Assembly: GCF_000014005.1 (NCBI RefSeq)
Contig: NC_008009.1
Location: 5,022,001 to 5,086,000 of the forward strand
Length of the DNA: 64,000 bases
Direction of reading: 5' to 3'
From: Candidatus Koribacter versatilis Ellin345
GTDB lineage: Bacteria; Acidobacteriota; Terriglobia; Terriglobales; Acidobacteriaceae
The notes beneath the pieces were generated by a model. The model was not told the origin of the DNA, searched no databases, and saw only the letters and a list, made by a program, of their open reading frames with translations. The position numbers and the translations under genes are program-made. The first letter of the stretch is position 1, and each line of letters starts with the position of its first letter. Positions 10,817 to 20,321 of this stretch are shown here, piece after piece.

Positions 10817-11479
10817 GTGGTGGATGGGATGGCGAGAACGAATGAAGTAGTTGAACTCACGAGAAAGCTGGGGGTTGCCAGGAGGGTGGATTTCGACATC
10901 GCTGGTATCCACCGCCAATATGTCGCGCTTGCATGGAGAGACGGCAGGATCGAACGGATCAGTCGCGGTCTGTATCGACTGGCCGGGATGCCGCGGAACC
11001 GACACTCTCGACTTATTGAGATATGCAAACGTGTGCCTCACGGAGTGATATGCCTGCAGTCAGCATTGTTCTACTACGGTTTCCTCGAAGACGAGCCACA
11101 GCAGCATTGCATCGCAATCGATCGCAAGAGTTGGCGACCGGTTATTTCGGACTGGGCAGTTCAGTTCATTCGGTTTTCCGGAGCGACATTCACTCAGGGA
11201 GTCGTAAACCTGACGCTTGACGGCGTCGCGATCCGTATCTACAGCCCAATGAAAACCATCGCTGACCTACTCAAATACCGGAATAGGCTCGGCATTGAAT
11301 TAACAAACGACGCCCTCCTTGGCAGCGTTCGCACAAATCAATACAACCCTTATCGATTGCTACATTTCGCCCGCATCTGCCGGGTCGAGGCGTTGGCTCG
11401 TCTTTACATTCGCCGAGTCGGTTCGGGAAGAGAGTTCGAGGGTCGGCAAGCACGCTCGCTCTGGAGCGAGCGACTGTAG
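10817..11479 (+). CDS. AbiEi-family antitoxin-like winged-helix protein
   Basis: The sequence has an N-terminal winged-helix-like part leading to ISRGLYRLAG, then HGVICLQSALFYYGF and a middle region with RIYSPMKTIADLLKYR. These features are typical of AbiEi-type transcriptional repressors of type IV toxin-antitoxin pairs. A GTG at 10817 preceded by GAGGAGGG six bases upstream is the best start; ATG at 10829 is possible. The usual AbiEii nucleotidyltransferase toxin is not encoded downstream: only a 27-codon frame (11529-11612) lies before the sigma factor. The gene may be an orphan or a remnant of a broken pair, or may act on another partner. Confidence 0.7.
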   Translation: MVDGMARTNEVVELTRKLGVARRVDFDIAGIHRQYVALAWRDGRIERISRGLYRLAGMPRNRHSRLIEICKRVPHGVICLQSALFYYGFLEDEPQQHCIAIDRKSWRPVISDWAVQFIRFSGATFTQGVVNLTLDGVAIRIYSPMKTIADLLKYRNRLGIELTNDALLGSVRTNQYNPYRLLHFARICRVEALARLYIRRVGSGREFEGRQARSLWSERL

Positions 11480-11692
11480 ACAAGTTTCATCTGGCTTGAA
11501 CGCTCACTTAACGCCGACCCACACCTACATGAAGCTCCCTAACACAAGGGCATCGAACGTCACTGCTCTGCAATCATTGCTTACGGCCATGCAAGAGGGA
11601 AAGAGTCCCTAGGCTGAGTATTCAGAACAGATGTCTGTGCCATTCCGAGGCGCATCGATTTAGGCTAGAATCCTGCTGTTCGTCCAACGAAA

Positions 11693-12373
11693 ATGTCCTT
11701 AGAAGAGCTCTTGCAAGCTTGCAACGAGGTGGGGGATGCCGCTTCATGGGAGGAGTTCGTGCGTCAATTCCACCCCGTCATAGCAGGCGTCGTTCTTAGG
11801 ACCTGCCGGCGGTGGGGCTGCAACTCACTTACCGTTGTTGATGATCTGGTGCAAGAGACATACTTAAAAATCTGCCGAGAACGCAAGATAATCCTAGGGC
11901 AGTTCAGCGCTGAACACCCGAATGCGTTTCATGGATATTTGAAGGTAATCGCAAGTAACTTGGTTCACGACTACTTTCGGGCATCACACTCCAAGAAAAG
12001 AGGCTCGGGACTAGAGGGGAACTCGGTAGAACCTGTGGGCGAAATGACAGAGAGCAAGTGTGAGTCCGGTGGTCCCCAGGCGATTCACCGAACAGTGCTG
12101 GTGGGGCAGATCGCCCGGGCGCTCGAGCAAGTGACCTCTGGCAGCGATGCCAGGCGAGATCAGATGGTCTTTTGGCTTTATTACCGCGACGGTCTAACCG
12201 CGTCCTCAATTGCTACGATACCGGGTATCGGCATGACAACTAAAGGAGTCGAAAGCCTGCTCTTCAGGCTTACCAGAGGCATTCGTGACCGACTGGTGAG
12301 CACTGCTGAGCAGAGGACGAAGGATTCCCAAGGCGCTCAACGTTATAAAGAAAGTGGGTTGGGACGTGACTGA
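11693..12373 (+). CDS. ECF-type RNA polymerase sigma factor
   Basis: A 226-residue sigma-70 family protein with region 2 (DDLVQETYLKI and, further on, HGYLKVIASNLVHDYFR) and region 4 (LYYRDGLTASSIATIPG...TTKGVESLLFRL). The linker between them is longer than in small ECF factors. It overlaps by 20 bases the gene for a zinc-finger membrane protein, which is the usual arrangement for a sigma factor and its anti-sigma. No autoregulated promoter was recognisable upstream, and the ATG lacks a strong Shine-Dalgarno. Confidence 0.85.
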   Translation: MSLEELLQACNEVGDAASWEEFVRQFHPVIAGVVLRTCRRWGCNSLTVVDDLVQETYLKICRERKIILGQFSAEHPNAFHGYLKVIASNLVHDYFRASHSKKRGSGLEGNSVEPVGEMTESKCESGGPQAIHRTVLVGQIARALEQVTSGSDARRDQMVFWLYYRDGLTASSIATIPGIGMTTKGVESLLFRLTRGIRDRLVSTAEQRTKDSQGAQRYKESGLGRD

Positions 12374-13484
12374 GCTGAGACGTAATCATCCCGGTCCCGA
12401 TGAACTGGCTGCCTCGGTCTTTGGCTTCGTGGACGAGAGCACTCGCGAGCACGTGGACTCGTGCCCGCAATGCAGCGAAGAATTGTCTCTCGTCCGCGAA
12501 ACCCGCGCTCGCCTGCAACGGGCTGCCGGTCCGGAAGACGTTCATCCTACCCCGATGTGTCCGGACGAAGAGCGATGGTCTTTCCTGGCTGCCGGCCGGT
12601 TGTCCGCTTCTGAGGAGAAACAACTGCACGAACACGCTTCCGACTGCCTTCACTGTGGGCGATTGCTGAAACTTGCCGACGACGACCTTGCTGTGGAGCT
12701 CTCTCAAGAGGAACGGGCGACTATCGCCAGCCTCGCGAGCTCACGGCCCGCGCAACAACGCGCGCTCGGCGAACGAATGTCCGAGCTGATGGAAGCGGGT
12801 GCTGCGCGCGAACGTCGACCTTCGCCGCCCGCGCGTGCCCGCTGGCTTCGCTGGGCTCTCCCGGCGGCTACGGCTGCGCTCGCGGGGTGCGGGGCACTGT
12901 ATTGGTCGCTTGAAGTTCGGCCCCTGCGCCACGCCGACAACCTCATCGCGGCTGCCTATACAAGCCAGCGTCCCTTCGATCTTCGGTTGCCCGGCGCCGC
13001 TTACGGACCCATCCGGCAACAGCGCGGCGGTGCCACCCGGCGACTGGACCAACCCGACTTGCTCCAGGCCGAGGCGGAACTTGCAATCCAGTTGGACAAG
13101 CATAAGACCGATCCGGACTGGTTACGCGCGCAGGCGCGCATCGCTCTTCTCGAGGGAGACCCCTCGCAGGCGGTAGCGCTACTCGAACCGCTCAGCCAGC
13201 ATGAGGGCGTGAAGCCCGGGACGATGATGGATCTTGCGATTGCCTACATCGCGCTCGGAGATGTCTCGACCTCACCTAGACGCGAGAGTGACTATAAGAA
13301 GGGCCTCTCGCTGCTGGACCGCTCACTGACCGCAGACCCGGCTTCGGCGGTTGCGCTGTTTAATCGCGCCCTGGTGCTGGAAAGGCTGCAGCGGCAGCCT
13401 GAAGCTGCCGCCGCATGGAAAGAGTATCTGAAGGTAGATGCAGAGAGCGCGTGGGCACACGAAGCACGAGCGCACGTGGGCTGA
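12354..13484 (+). CDS. membrane anti-sigma factor with two zinc fingers and TPR domain
   Basis: Two zf-HC2 type motifs are visible in the first 110 residues: REHVDSCPQCSEEL and LHEHASDCLHCGRLL, each with the H-x3-C-x2-C pattern. A membrane segment lies near residues 163-185, and the outer part carries TPR-like repeats (for example ASAVALFNRALVLERL). The start is a GTG inside the sigma gene, so the two are translationally coupled. The region after the membrane segment (ADNLIAAAY...DLRLPGAAY...DLLQAEAELA) resembles the same region of the CHAT protease encoded at 14458-17625, which suggests shared ancestry or a common binding partner. It should hold the sigma factor inactive at the membrane. Confidence 0.78.
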   Translation: MGWDVTELRRNHPGPDELAASVFGFVDESTREHVDSCPQCSEELSLVRETRARLQRAAGPEDVHPTPMCPDEERWSFLAAGRLSASEEKQLHEHASDCLHCGRLLKLADDDLAVELSQEERATIASLASSRPAQQRALGERMSELMEAGAARERRPSPPARARWLRWALPAATAALAGCGALYWSLEVRPLRHADNLIAAAYTSQRPFDLRLPGAAYGPIRQQRGGATRRLDQPDLLQAEAELAIQLDKHKTDPDWLRAQARIALLEGDPSQAVALLEPLSQHEGVKPGTMMDLAIAYIALGDVSTSPRRESDYKKGLSLLDRSLTADPASAVALFNRALVLERLQRQPEAAAAWKEYLKVDAESAWAHEARAHVG

Positions 13485-13494
13485 GCGGATATTC

Positions 13495-14442
13495 CTACTG
13501 CTCACCGGCAATCGTTAGCGTACAGTTCTTGCAAATCAACATCGTCGGGGCCTGGCAGTCCGTCCTTTTCACGACGCTGAAAGGGAATGCCTTGCGACCA
13601 CGCTGCGTACGAGATACCCGCATCATCGTCACTCGAGCCGGGCCGTTTAGGCACATCTTTGGGAAATGCAAGTTGCGCTCACGATCCGACAGCTTGCTCA
13701 TGCTGTCGAACGCATTCATCGAATCGCAGTGCGCGTCGTCTTCATCCCAGTTCGGCAGGGGTATGACATCTAAATGGACTTCCAGTCGGTCTGGATCGGA
13801 AGTATCAAACTCGAAACCAGCACCAACTGCCTGCCCGGGATGTGCCGGATCGGGACCCGACAACACCGGTTGGGTGGTTAACCCTTCATAGCGAAGAGTC
13901 ACCCCAGTGGCATACCGTCGAAGGGTGTTCGGCACGCAATTCTTGCCGGCCGGGCTAATGCACGACGGTTCAGATGCACGCTCGATTAGATATATGGATT
14001 TGGGAATCGGCAATTTCACCATAACGCTCGCGCCGTTTGCGTTCGGCGCGCATGCGAAGCCCGCCCCGCCGCGCCTGGCCAGTACGATCGTGTCCTGCTG
14101 ACCTTTTTGCTTGATAATTGAATCATCTATTCCGGTAGTCGCCGTGGGAGATTTAAAGGCCATCTCGTAAACGAGTGGGGCTTTGACGTTTGGATAAGCA
14201 ACCACGGTTTCTTCATCTGGGACGCCCAGCGCAATCTCGGAACGAAGGCTCTTGAACGCGGGTACGAAGTGGGTGTCATCGAGGGCAGGAATCGAAACGA
14301 GCAGGAAGTGCTGGTCCGCATTCTCGCAGATGAAGAACGGGCCCTCTACGACGACATCCAATTTGGTTTGCGAGAGCGCAGTCACGCTGCTGAGTGCTAT
14401 CAAGGCAGCGAGCCCAAGGACACTGGCGAGAATCTTTCGCAT
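13495..14442 (-). CDS. secreted protein of unknown function, Cys-containing
   Basis: A signal peptide (MRKILASVLGLAALIALSS) is followed by about 290 residues with no family I recognise. Cysteines occur in loosely paired positions (FFICENAD, PSCISPAGKNC, HCDSMN, ICKNC), so disulfides or metal binding are possible. GAGAGGAAAAATC before the ATG at 14442 fixes the start. The gene lies 15 bases downstream of the CHAT protease stop on the same strand, so the two are probably co-transcribed. A role as substrate or partner of the protease is only an inference from position. Confidence 0.65.
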   Translation of the reverse strand: MRKILASVLGLAALIALSSVTALSQTKLDVVVEGPFFICENADQHFLLVSIPALDDTHFVPAFKSLRSEIALGVPDEETVVAYPNVKAPLVYEMAFKSPTATTGIDDSIIKQKGQQDTIVLARRGGAGFACAPNANGASVMVKLPIPKSIYLIERASEPSCISPAGKNCVPNTLRRYATGVTLRYEGLTTQPVLSGPDPAHPGQAVGAGFEFDTSDPDRLEVHLDVIPLPNWDEDDAHCDSMNAFDSMSKLSDRERNLHFPKMCLNGPARVTMMRVSRTQRGRKAFPFSVVKRTDCQAPTMLICKNCTLTIAGEQ

Positions 14443-14457
14443 GATTTTTCCTCTCAA

Positions 14458-17400
14458 TCAGTTATTTCCAAACGCATCGAAAGAGGCCCAGTAATACGGG
14501 TGTTGCGTGGCCCTTCTGGTCTCCGCTTCGGCCCCCGCCAGCGCCTCTGAGACCGTGGCGCCGCGGAGCAGGTTCTTGTAGAAAGCGTCCATCATTCTTG
14601 AAGTGACCTGCGAGTCCACGTCCCATCCGCTTGCCACCACATGCCGGACGCCGCGCCCTAGAAGTGCGCGCACCAGGCTGTCGGCCTCGTCGGAGCTTCG
14701 CTCGGTGCCGCCTTGCGTCGAGCACGCGGCAAGCACCGCAAGCCGGACGCTGCCCAGCTTGCTGTTGCCGAGGGACTGGCTCGTCAGCAGCGACGGTTGG
14801 CTTGAGCCGCTTTCCGAGCTGAGCAGCAATGCTGTGCGCTCTCCGTCCGAAACTGCATGGCCTACGAAGTAAACTGATTCCGCCTGCGGCATCTTCTTCA
14901 TGACCGCGGAAAGAGTCGCCTGTCGCTCGACCAGCACTTCGGCGCGCGGGAAGAGGTAAGACACCGATCGCGCCTCCGCCACCACATCGTCGAGCGGCTG
15001 GACGCCGTCCATGCTTGACCCGGAGTTGGCGACCAACAGCATCTTCGTCTCGCGCGTGACGACTGCGCCCGACGCTGATTCTCGTTCGACGTCGCGAGCG
15101 CCCGACACATAGCGAATTGCGTGTTCATCTGAGAAATACTTGCCTGCGGGAGCGATCAGCGCCTGGAATGGAATTCCCGCCAGCGAATCGTCGTTCTCGA
15201 TCAAAACGTTTTTCGCCTTGCGAAGCTGGCTTTCGACCGGCGCAATCAGTTGCGAGTACAGCGATCTTCCTTGGAGGCTCACTTGCTCCATCGAAGAAGA
15301 CGGACGGGCGCACAACTCCCGGAACAAGCGCCCCTGCATCACCACGTCCGAGGCGTCCGCGGGTATCACCGAGGTCTCGATGCCTTGTTCCGTGATCGCC
15401 CAGGCCACGATGCGGTCCGGCAGACGGGTGAACAACAGCAACGCATCATCCCTCAAGTTCGGTCGCACCTGGGCGTCCCGAGCTTCTTCCGCCGCAAGTG
15501 CCGAGGCGAGCGAGTTCTCCATGACCGATGCATCCAGCTTCGTGCCGCGGCTGCCATTCGCGAGCGGGAGCACCGCTGGATCGGAGTTCCGGCAGAGCTC
15601 CCAAATCGCGAGAGCCTTCTGCGTGTTCCCGGTCTTCAGTTCGAGATCAATCCACAACAGATACGGTTCGGTCCAGGAATGGCGCCAGGCGAGCCGGTCC
15701 GCGTCGGAAGACAGGCTTCTCCGCGCGTGTTCTGCCAGGGCGACCGCGCTTCGATAAGCGCTCTTGGCTTCCTCTACTTTGCCTTCAAAGGCCAGGGTCT
15801 TGCCGCGCGTGGTGTAGTAGCTGCCGAGGGTGTACACGTTCTCGACCTGCGAAATCTCCGCCGGCGCCGGAAAGATCTGCGCCGTGGCGGAGCCGGTAAG
15901 CGCTTGCAGGTAAGCACTCTGCGTCGCGATGTCCATGCGGAAGTTGCTGGTTTCGGAGGATGGCGGCACATCCGCAATAAGAGACTCTGCCGCACGAAGA
16001 TGCTCGAGCGACACTGCCGGGCTCTTCGCGAGCAAACTGGCCTTTGCTAGCGCGAGATGTTCTTCGGCCCGTGCGAAGGGCTTCTGGTTTCCTTCCACCA
16101 GCGAGAGCGCCTGCTCGCCATACGCGACATCGGAGAACCAGGAGTTTCGAACCTCCACTCCGAATTCCACGGTGGTATAGAGGTTGTACCCATAAGTGAG
16201 GTCCTGCGAGCCCGCCCAGAACTCGCGAATCCCGTCGGAAGAAGCGTGCCAGCCTCCGGCCAGGTCTCCGCGAGCGAAGCGATCGGCGGCAAGAAAGTTG
16301 AGCGCGCGCAGAGAGATGCCCGCATAGGATGCGGCTTGCGAGATCTGGCGGGCGCGCCTGAGAAATTCGGAGGCTCCGAAGTTTCCCGTTTCCAGTTCGC
16401 AGTTGTAGCGCTCAAGCGCCGTCTGCGCGCTCAACCAGGGGTAGGAAACTTCGCGCAGGGCGGATTGCAACTGGCTCGCTTGCCGCGAGCAGACGGTTCC
16501 CATGTCGGCAAACTCGCTCGCATACAGCTCTTCAAACGCAGCGCGCAATTCACCCGCGCGATTTCCCATCTTCGCGAAACTTCGCCTGGCGTCTTGCGCC
16601 GCCGCGCGGCCTAGGCTGTAGTTCTGTTGCGTCCAGTCTGCCTGGGCAGCGGTCGAGAGCGACGCCACCGCATCTGCCAGCGAATCGGATCCGGGCTGCC
16701 AAAGAAGGTCACGCAACCAACGGTCGCCGTGGCCGCGTTCGAGCACGATCGCCAGCGCCTTGAGCGCGCGCCTCGCTGATTCGTCCGCGTCGCCTTTTCG
16801 CGGAAACGCTGCCGGAAGCCAACTCCGCGTCGCCTCCGAAACGTACTCTTCCACGCGCGGCTCCACCTCTTTCCAAGTCGTGGGGTCCTCCGGCTGCACC
16901 CGGTCGGCAAACTCTCTCGCGCTCAGAAGCGGTCCTCCATTCTTTTCCAGCCGCGTCTTCTGCAACGCCGCGAGCTGTTGAAAGTTAGAACGCGCTTCCT
17001 CGGCCCATCCCTTTTCCTTTTCCAATTCGGATACGCGTCTCCAGTCCTCCATGCTTTGGCCGTACATGCCAAGCCGCTTCGCGATCACCGCGCGGTTGAA
17101 CAGGAGCAATGTATCTCCCGAACGCGCCTGCACCGCCCGGCTCTCTAGCTCATAAGCGTCTACTAGCGACTCCCAGTCCCCTTGCGCTTCTCCGCGTTCA
17201 TAGTATGCAGTGGCCAGATCGTTCAGGATCTCCGGCGATTCCGGTTCATGCGCGAGAGCCAGGTGGAAGTCGCCCAAAGCTTCGTCAAAGCTCCACTCCA
17301 ATAGGTTGGCGCGGCCGCGATCACGCAACTCCAGCGTCCCAACCGGATTCGCTTGGTAGAGCCGCGCCACCTCCGCTTCCGCTCGAAGCAGGTCCGCGGA

Positions 17401-17625
17401 ACGCGCCTCTGCACGGATCCGCCCGCTTGCGCGCTCGCGAAGCAGAGACCACGCCGCCCCTCGCAGCCGCAGTTCGAGAGTCCTTGGGTCGCTGTATGCT
17501 TTTTCCAGTAGGTTGTCGGCTCGGGCACTGCCCCGAAGGCGCGACTCGAAACTTCGCCCTGCGATCGCCAGCAAACACGCTGCGATCATCGCAAGCCATG
17601 CCCCTCGCCCGATCCGCCTCTTCAT
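14458..17625 (-). CDS. membrane-anchored TPR-CHAT caspase-like protease
   Basis: A 1,055-residue protein with an N-terminal membrane segment (about 8-25), a long helical TPR region with repeats such as ILNDLATAYYERGE, and a C-terminal CHAT domain from about residue 700. The predicted catalytic dyad is H923 in YFVGHAV and C968 in LAACSTQGG; the following GWDVDS and PYYWASFDAFG end is typical of CHAT domains. CHAT proteins are C11/C14-like cysteine peptidases that cut a specific partner when activated. The ATG at 17625 begins the signal/anchor; a TTG upstream adds only six residues. It is convergent to a sigma/anti-sigma pair and shares an N-terminal module with the anti-sigma protein. Confidence 0.85.
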   Translation of the reverse strand: MKRRIGRGAWLAMIAACLLAIAGRSFESRLRGSARADNLLEKAYSDPRTLELRLRGAAWSLLRERASGRIRAEARSADLLRAEAEVARLYQANPVGTLELRDRGRANLLEWSFDEALGDFHLALAHEPESPEILNDLATAYYERGEAQGDWESLVDAYELESRAVQARSGDTLLLFNRAVIAKRLGMYGQSMEDWRRVSELEKEKGWAEEARSNFQQLAALQKTRLEKNGGPLLSAREFADRVQPEDPTTWKEVEPRVEEYVSEATRSWLPAAFPRKGDADESARRALKALAIVLERGHGDRWLRDLLWQPGSDSLADAVASLSTAAQADWTQQNYSLGRAAAQDARRSFAKMGNRAGELRAAFEELYASEFADMGTVCSRQASQLQSALREVSYPWLSAQTALERYNCELETGNFGASEFLRRARQISQAASYAGISLRALNFLAADRFARGDLAGGWHASSDGIREFWAGSQDLTYGYNLYTTVEFGVEVRNSWFSDVAYGEQALSLVEGNQKPFARAEEHLALAKASLLAKSPAVSLEHLRAAESLIADVPPSSETSNFRMDIATQSAYLQALTGSATAQIFPAPAEISQVENVYTLGSYYTTRGKTLAFEGKVEEAKSAYRSAVALAEHARRSLSSDADRLAWRHSWTEPYLLWIDLELKTGNTQKALAIWELCRNSDPAVLPLANGSRGTKLDASVMENSLASALAAEEARDAQVRPNLRDDALLLFTRLPDRIVAWAITEQGIETSVIPADASDVVMQGRLFRELCARPSSSMEQVSLQGRSLYSQLIAPVESQLRKAKNVLIENDDSLAGIPFQALIAPAGKYFSDEHAIRYVSGARDVERESASGAVVTRETKMLLVANSGSSMDGVQPLDDVVAEARSVSYLFPRAEVLVERQATLSAVMKKMPQAESVYFVGHAVSDGERTALLLSSESGSSQPSLLTSQSLGNSKLGSVRLAVLAACSTQGGTERSSDEADSLVRALLGRGVRHVVASGWDVDSQVTSRMMDAFYKNLLRGATVSEALAGAEAETRRATQHPYYWASFDAFGNN

Positions 17626-18153
17626 CGCAACGTCGCCCCGCAACCAGAGATGTCAAAATGAAATGCGCAGGATTCTAGATGCCAGTCCCTACAGAGGCTA
17701 GTGAAAATCCGATTTAACAGAAATTTAGTCCGGTGTTGAAAAGGGTTTGCGTTTTTGCAGAACCTTCACAACGGGCAAGCCTACCTGCTCATCTCCGATG
17801 GTTCTTTTACCGGCGTTCTCGATCTCAACCGGGCGGCTCCGGACCGCGACCATGCTCAACGGGTCCTACCCTCACGCGGACCCCGCGGCGTTCGTCGGAA
17901 TTCTCACGACCCACCTGATCAATGGCCACGATCGCATCGCTCTGCACCTTGGTTGAGAGCGGTGTGGTGCCCGGTGTGAGTCGAAAGCTCGCCCCGCTAT
18001 ACGAGCGAAGCAGATTGTGAAAAGGGATTTGCCCCAGTACTCCGTTTCACTCATCACAAGGGATTTCCTCCGGCCTGAATTCTACGTTCTGACCGAGACG
18101 CTACCGCGTCTGTGGCATTCCCTTGCAACTCTGATTTCATAACCGAGGACTGT
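17626..18153. other. intergenic stretch with possible decayed coding
   Basis: Some 530 bases hold no intact gene. Frames around 17755-17960 give protein-like fragments (for example NGQAYLLISDGSFTGVLDL) that end or change frame quickly, so this may be a decayed gene, but no family could be named. Promoters for the divergent CHAT gene and the plus-strand gene at 18154 must be here. Confidence 0.3.
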
Positions 18154-20265
18154 ATGTCACTCTCGCATCGTTTCTTGGCATCCCTACTCGCCCTCTGCAT
18201 CGGGGTGGGCCAACCGATTTCAGCACAGGCGCAACCCGCGCCCGCGAAGCATAAGGGACCCGCACCCCCGCCACAAGCCGATGCGCTCGCGGCCGAAGCA
18301 CAAAAATTGAAAGACTTGCTGAAGGACCCGGACGCCCAAGCGCCGGCAGTTCAGTCCGCGCTCAAGGAGAAGTGGATCAAGACGGAATGCCAGGCCAAGA
18401 AGCTCAAGGTTGGAGCTTTGGCGGATGCGAAGCTCGCAGAGAGCGTGGAGAGTGCGTGTAAAGATCGCTGGAAAAACGCTTCGGTGACGGAGATTCTCCA
18501 GAGTTCTTCAGCGGACGACGTGCTCGCCCAGGAAAGGGCAGCGATCTTCCCCGCGGATCTCGATATCCCGAAGAATTGCGATGAAAACTCCATTGCGTTC
18601 GAAGCGAAAATCGCGCACACCCCTCCAAGCGGCGCACCTGATCCCGACGCTTCCCAAAAAGAGGCCGAAAAGATCAAACACATGTACCTCTTGAACACCG
18701 GCGGCTCAGGCGGAGAGATCTACACGAAAGATCCGGTCTATATCGCTTACGTAAACATCCACCGATACCAGATATCGCTCACCGGAGTGACCACTCCGAT
18801 CGCAGCGTCGGAGATTGATTGGTCGCAGATCTTTGGAGGCAAAGCTGCTCAGCCCGCGACTGGAAAGACAGCAGCTCCTAAGATATCGTTCAATGGAGTA
18901 GTCGAGGCACCTGAAACGCCGCGCCCTCCCTCTAAGTCTCCTGACAAAGACTTTCAAGCCCTAAATGACTGCTACAGCCAGTTGAGGCCGAAGGTCAATA
19001 GCTTCAAGGCTACGCTGCGAGCCGAGGAGAACCTGCTCAACGGCACCGGCCTTCAGGTCTATGCAACTCTCCAGAACACTCAGCCCTTCGCCTCCACTGC
19101 CGATGAGGTGCGCAAGAACGCCGACCCCAAACAGGTGTTTCCCGAGAAGGAATTCCCGGCCTTCCCGCTCCAGGATCTCAGTGCCGTCCAGGATCTCCTC
19201 AACCAGCTCGTCTCTGACTACAACGAAATCGAAGATTGGGCAGCCAAGCAGCCGTCTAGTGTTCAACACCAGTACCAGTCAAACAGCAATGGTGCGGCCG
19301 CGCTCTCTAAGCAGTTGGAGCAGTGGATTTCCAGCGCAACCGCCCCGGCTGCAGCAGATTCCGCGGGCGACAAAGCCGGCAACAAGAAACCTCAGGCAGT
19401 CGCCATCAGCCAAACTGTCGCCACACTTCCCCGCAGCATTTCCGATCCGAAGACCGAAGCTTTTGATTACGAAGTCCTGCGTCTCTGGCTTCTCTACTGG
19501 CGCACCCGGTTCGAGCAGGTCCACATCGCAGACGACAGTCAGTTCGTAGTCTCTTACAAACCTGCTTGCGGCGGCTTCTTTGGAGCGGGAACATCCACCC
19601 AGATGCAGCTCACCACGCAGGATGCGCTGAATCCGCCCGCCGCGGGAACCACGCCGACCGCCATCAACATTGATAAGGTCGTCTGCCAACCAACCATCGC
19701 CATGAGCAGCGGCCTCGGCCTGTCGTTCTTAGGGAGCCAAACCCCAGCTTTTGTCGCGGGCATCAAGCGCGATGCGAGCGGGGCGCCTGTCCTCGATGCG
19801 AGCGGTAACCCAACAATCGTTCAGACGCTCGGTTACTCCAATCAATCGAGTGTCGAAGCCGGATATGCACTGCAGGCCAATGCATATCCGTTGAACTTCC
19901 ACAACTGGGATTTCGAACTCGGCTGGGCAGTAGGCGCAATGCTGACGGCCTCGTCTGGCGGAGCCACTACTGACATCATCACAGGACCGTCGTTCGCGTT
20001 CCGCCGTCGCACGATTTTCGTGACTCCAGCTTACGATCTCGGACTCCGGACTCAGTACGTAGGCGGATTCAAGGTGGGAGATCCCAAAGGCGACCTGACT
20101 TCTCCTCCCACACAGCAGGTGTGGAAATCGGGATGGGCCGTCACGATTACGTTCCCGTTCAATACCGGCACCAAAGAAGTGAACTCTTCCGCAGGCGGCA
20201 ATGCCCAACCTACAACACCTGGCAAGAAGAACGGTACTAAATCCCAAACACCAGCAGGTGATTAG
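18154..20265 (+). CDS. secreted protein of unknown function with barrel-like C-terminus
   Basis: A signal peptide (MSLSHRFLASLLALCIGVG...) is followed by a Pro/Ala/Lys-rich linker, a long helical middle with several Cys residues, and a C-terminal third (from about residue 510) rich in alternating hydrophobic/aromatic strands (GYALQANAYPLNFHNW, ITGPSFAFRRRTIFVTPAY). That last part looks like an outer-membrane barrel or a beta domain of a surface protein. The ATG at 18154 has GAGG seven to ten bases upstream; a longer frame starts 42 bases earlier without export features. No known family was recognised. Confidence 0.6.
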   Translation: MSLSHRFLASLLALCIGVGQPISAQAQPAPAKHKGPAPPPQADALAAEAQKLKDLLKDPDAQAPAVQSALKEKWIKTECQAKKLKVGALADAKLAESVESACKDRWKNASVTEILQSSSADDVLAQERAAIFPADLDIPKNCDENSIAFEAKIAHTPPSGAPDPDASQKEAEKIKHMYLLNTGGSGGEIYTKDPVYIAYVNIHRYQISLTGVTTPIAASEIDWSQIFGGKAAQPATGKTAAPKISFNGVVEAPETPRPPSKSPDKDFQALNDCYSQLRPKVNSFKATLRAEENLLNGTGLQVYATLQNTQPFASTADEVRKNADPKQVFPEKEFPAFPLQDLSAVQDLLNQLVSDYNEIEDWAAKQPSSVQHQYQSNSNGAAALSKQLEQWISSATAPAAADSAGDKAGNKKPQAVAISQTVATLPRSISDPKTEAFDYEVLRLWLLYWRTRFEQVHIADDSQFVVSYKPACGGFFGAGTSTQMQLTTQDALNPPAAGTTPTAINIDKVVCQPTIAMSSGLGLSFLGSQTPAFVAGIKRDASGAPVLDASGNPTIVQTLGYSNQSSVEAGYALQANAYPLNFHNWDFELGWAVGAMLTASSGGATTDIITGPSFAFRRRTIFVTPAYDLGLRTQYVGGFKVGDPKGDLTSPPTQQVWKSGWAVTITFPFNTGTKEVNSSAGGNAQPTTPGKKNGTKSQTPAGD

Positions 20266-20321
20266 ACACAGCCGAAGAGCATTTCAGAAACCCAAAATAT
20301 TCCGATGTTTGGAGGATGACG

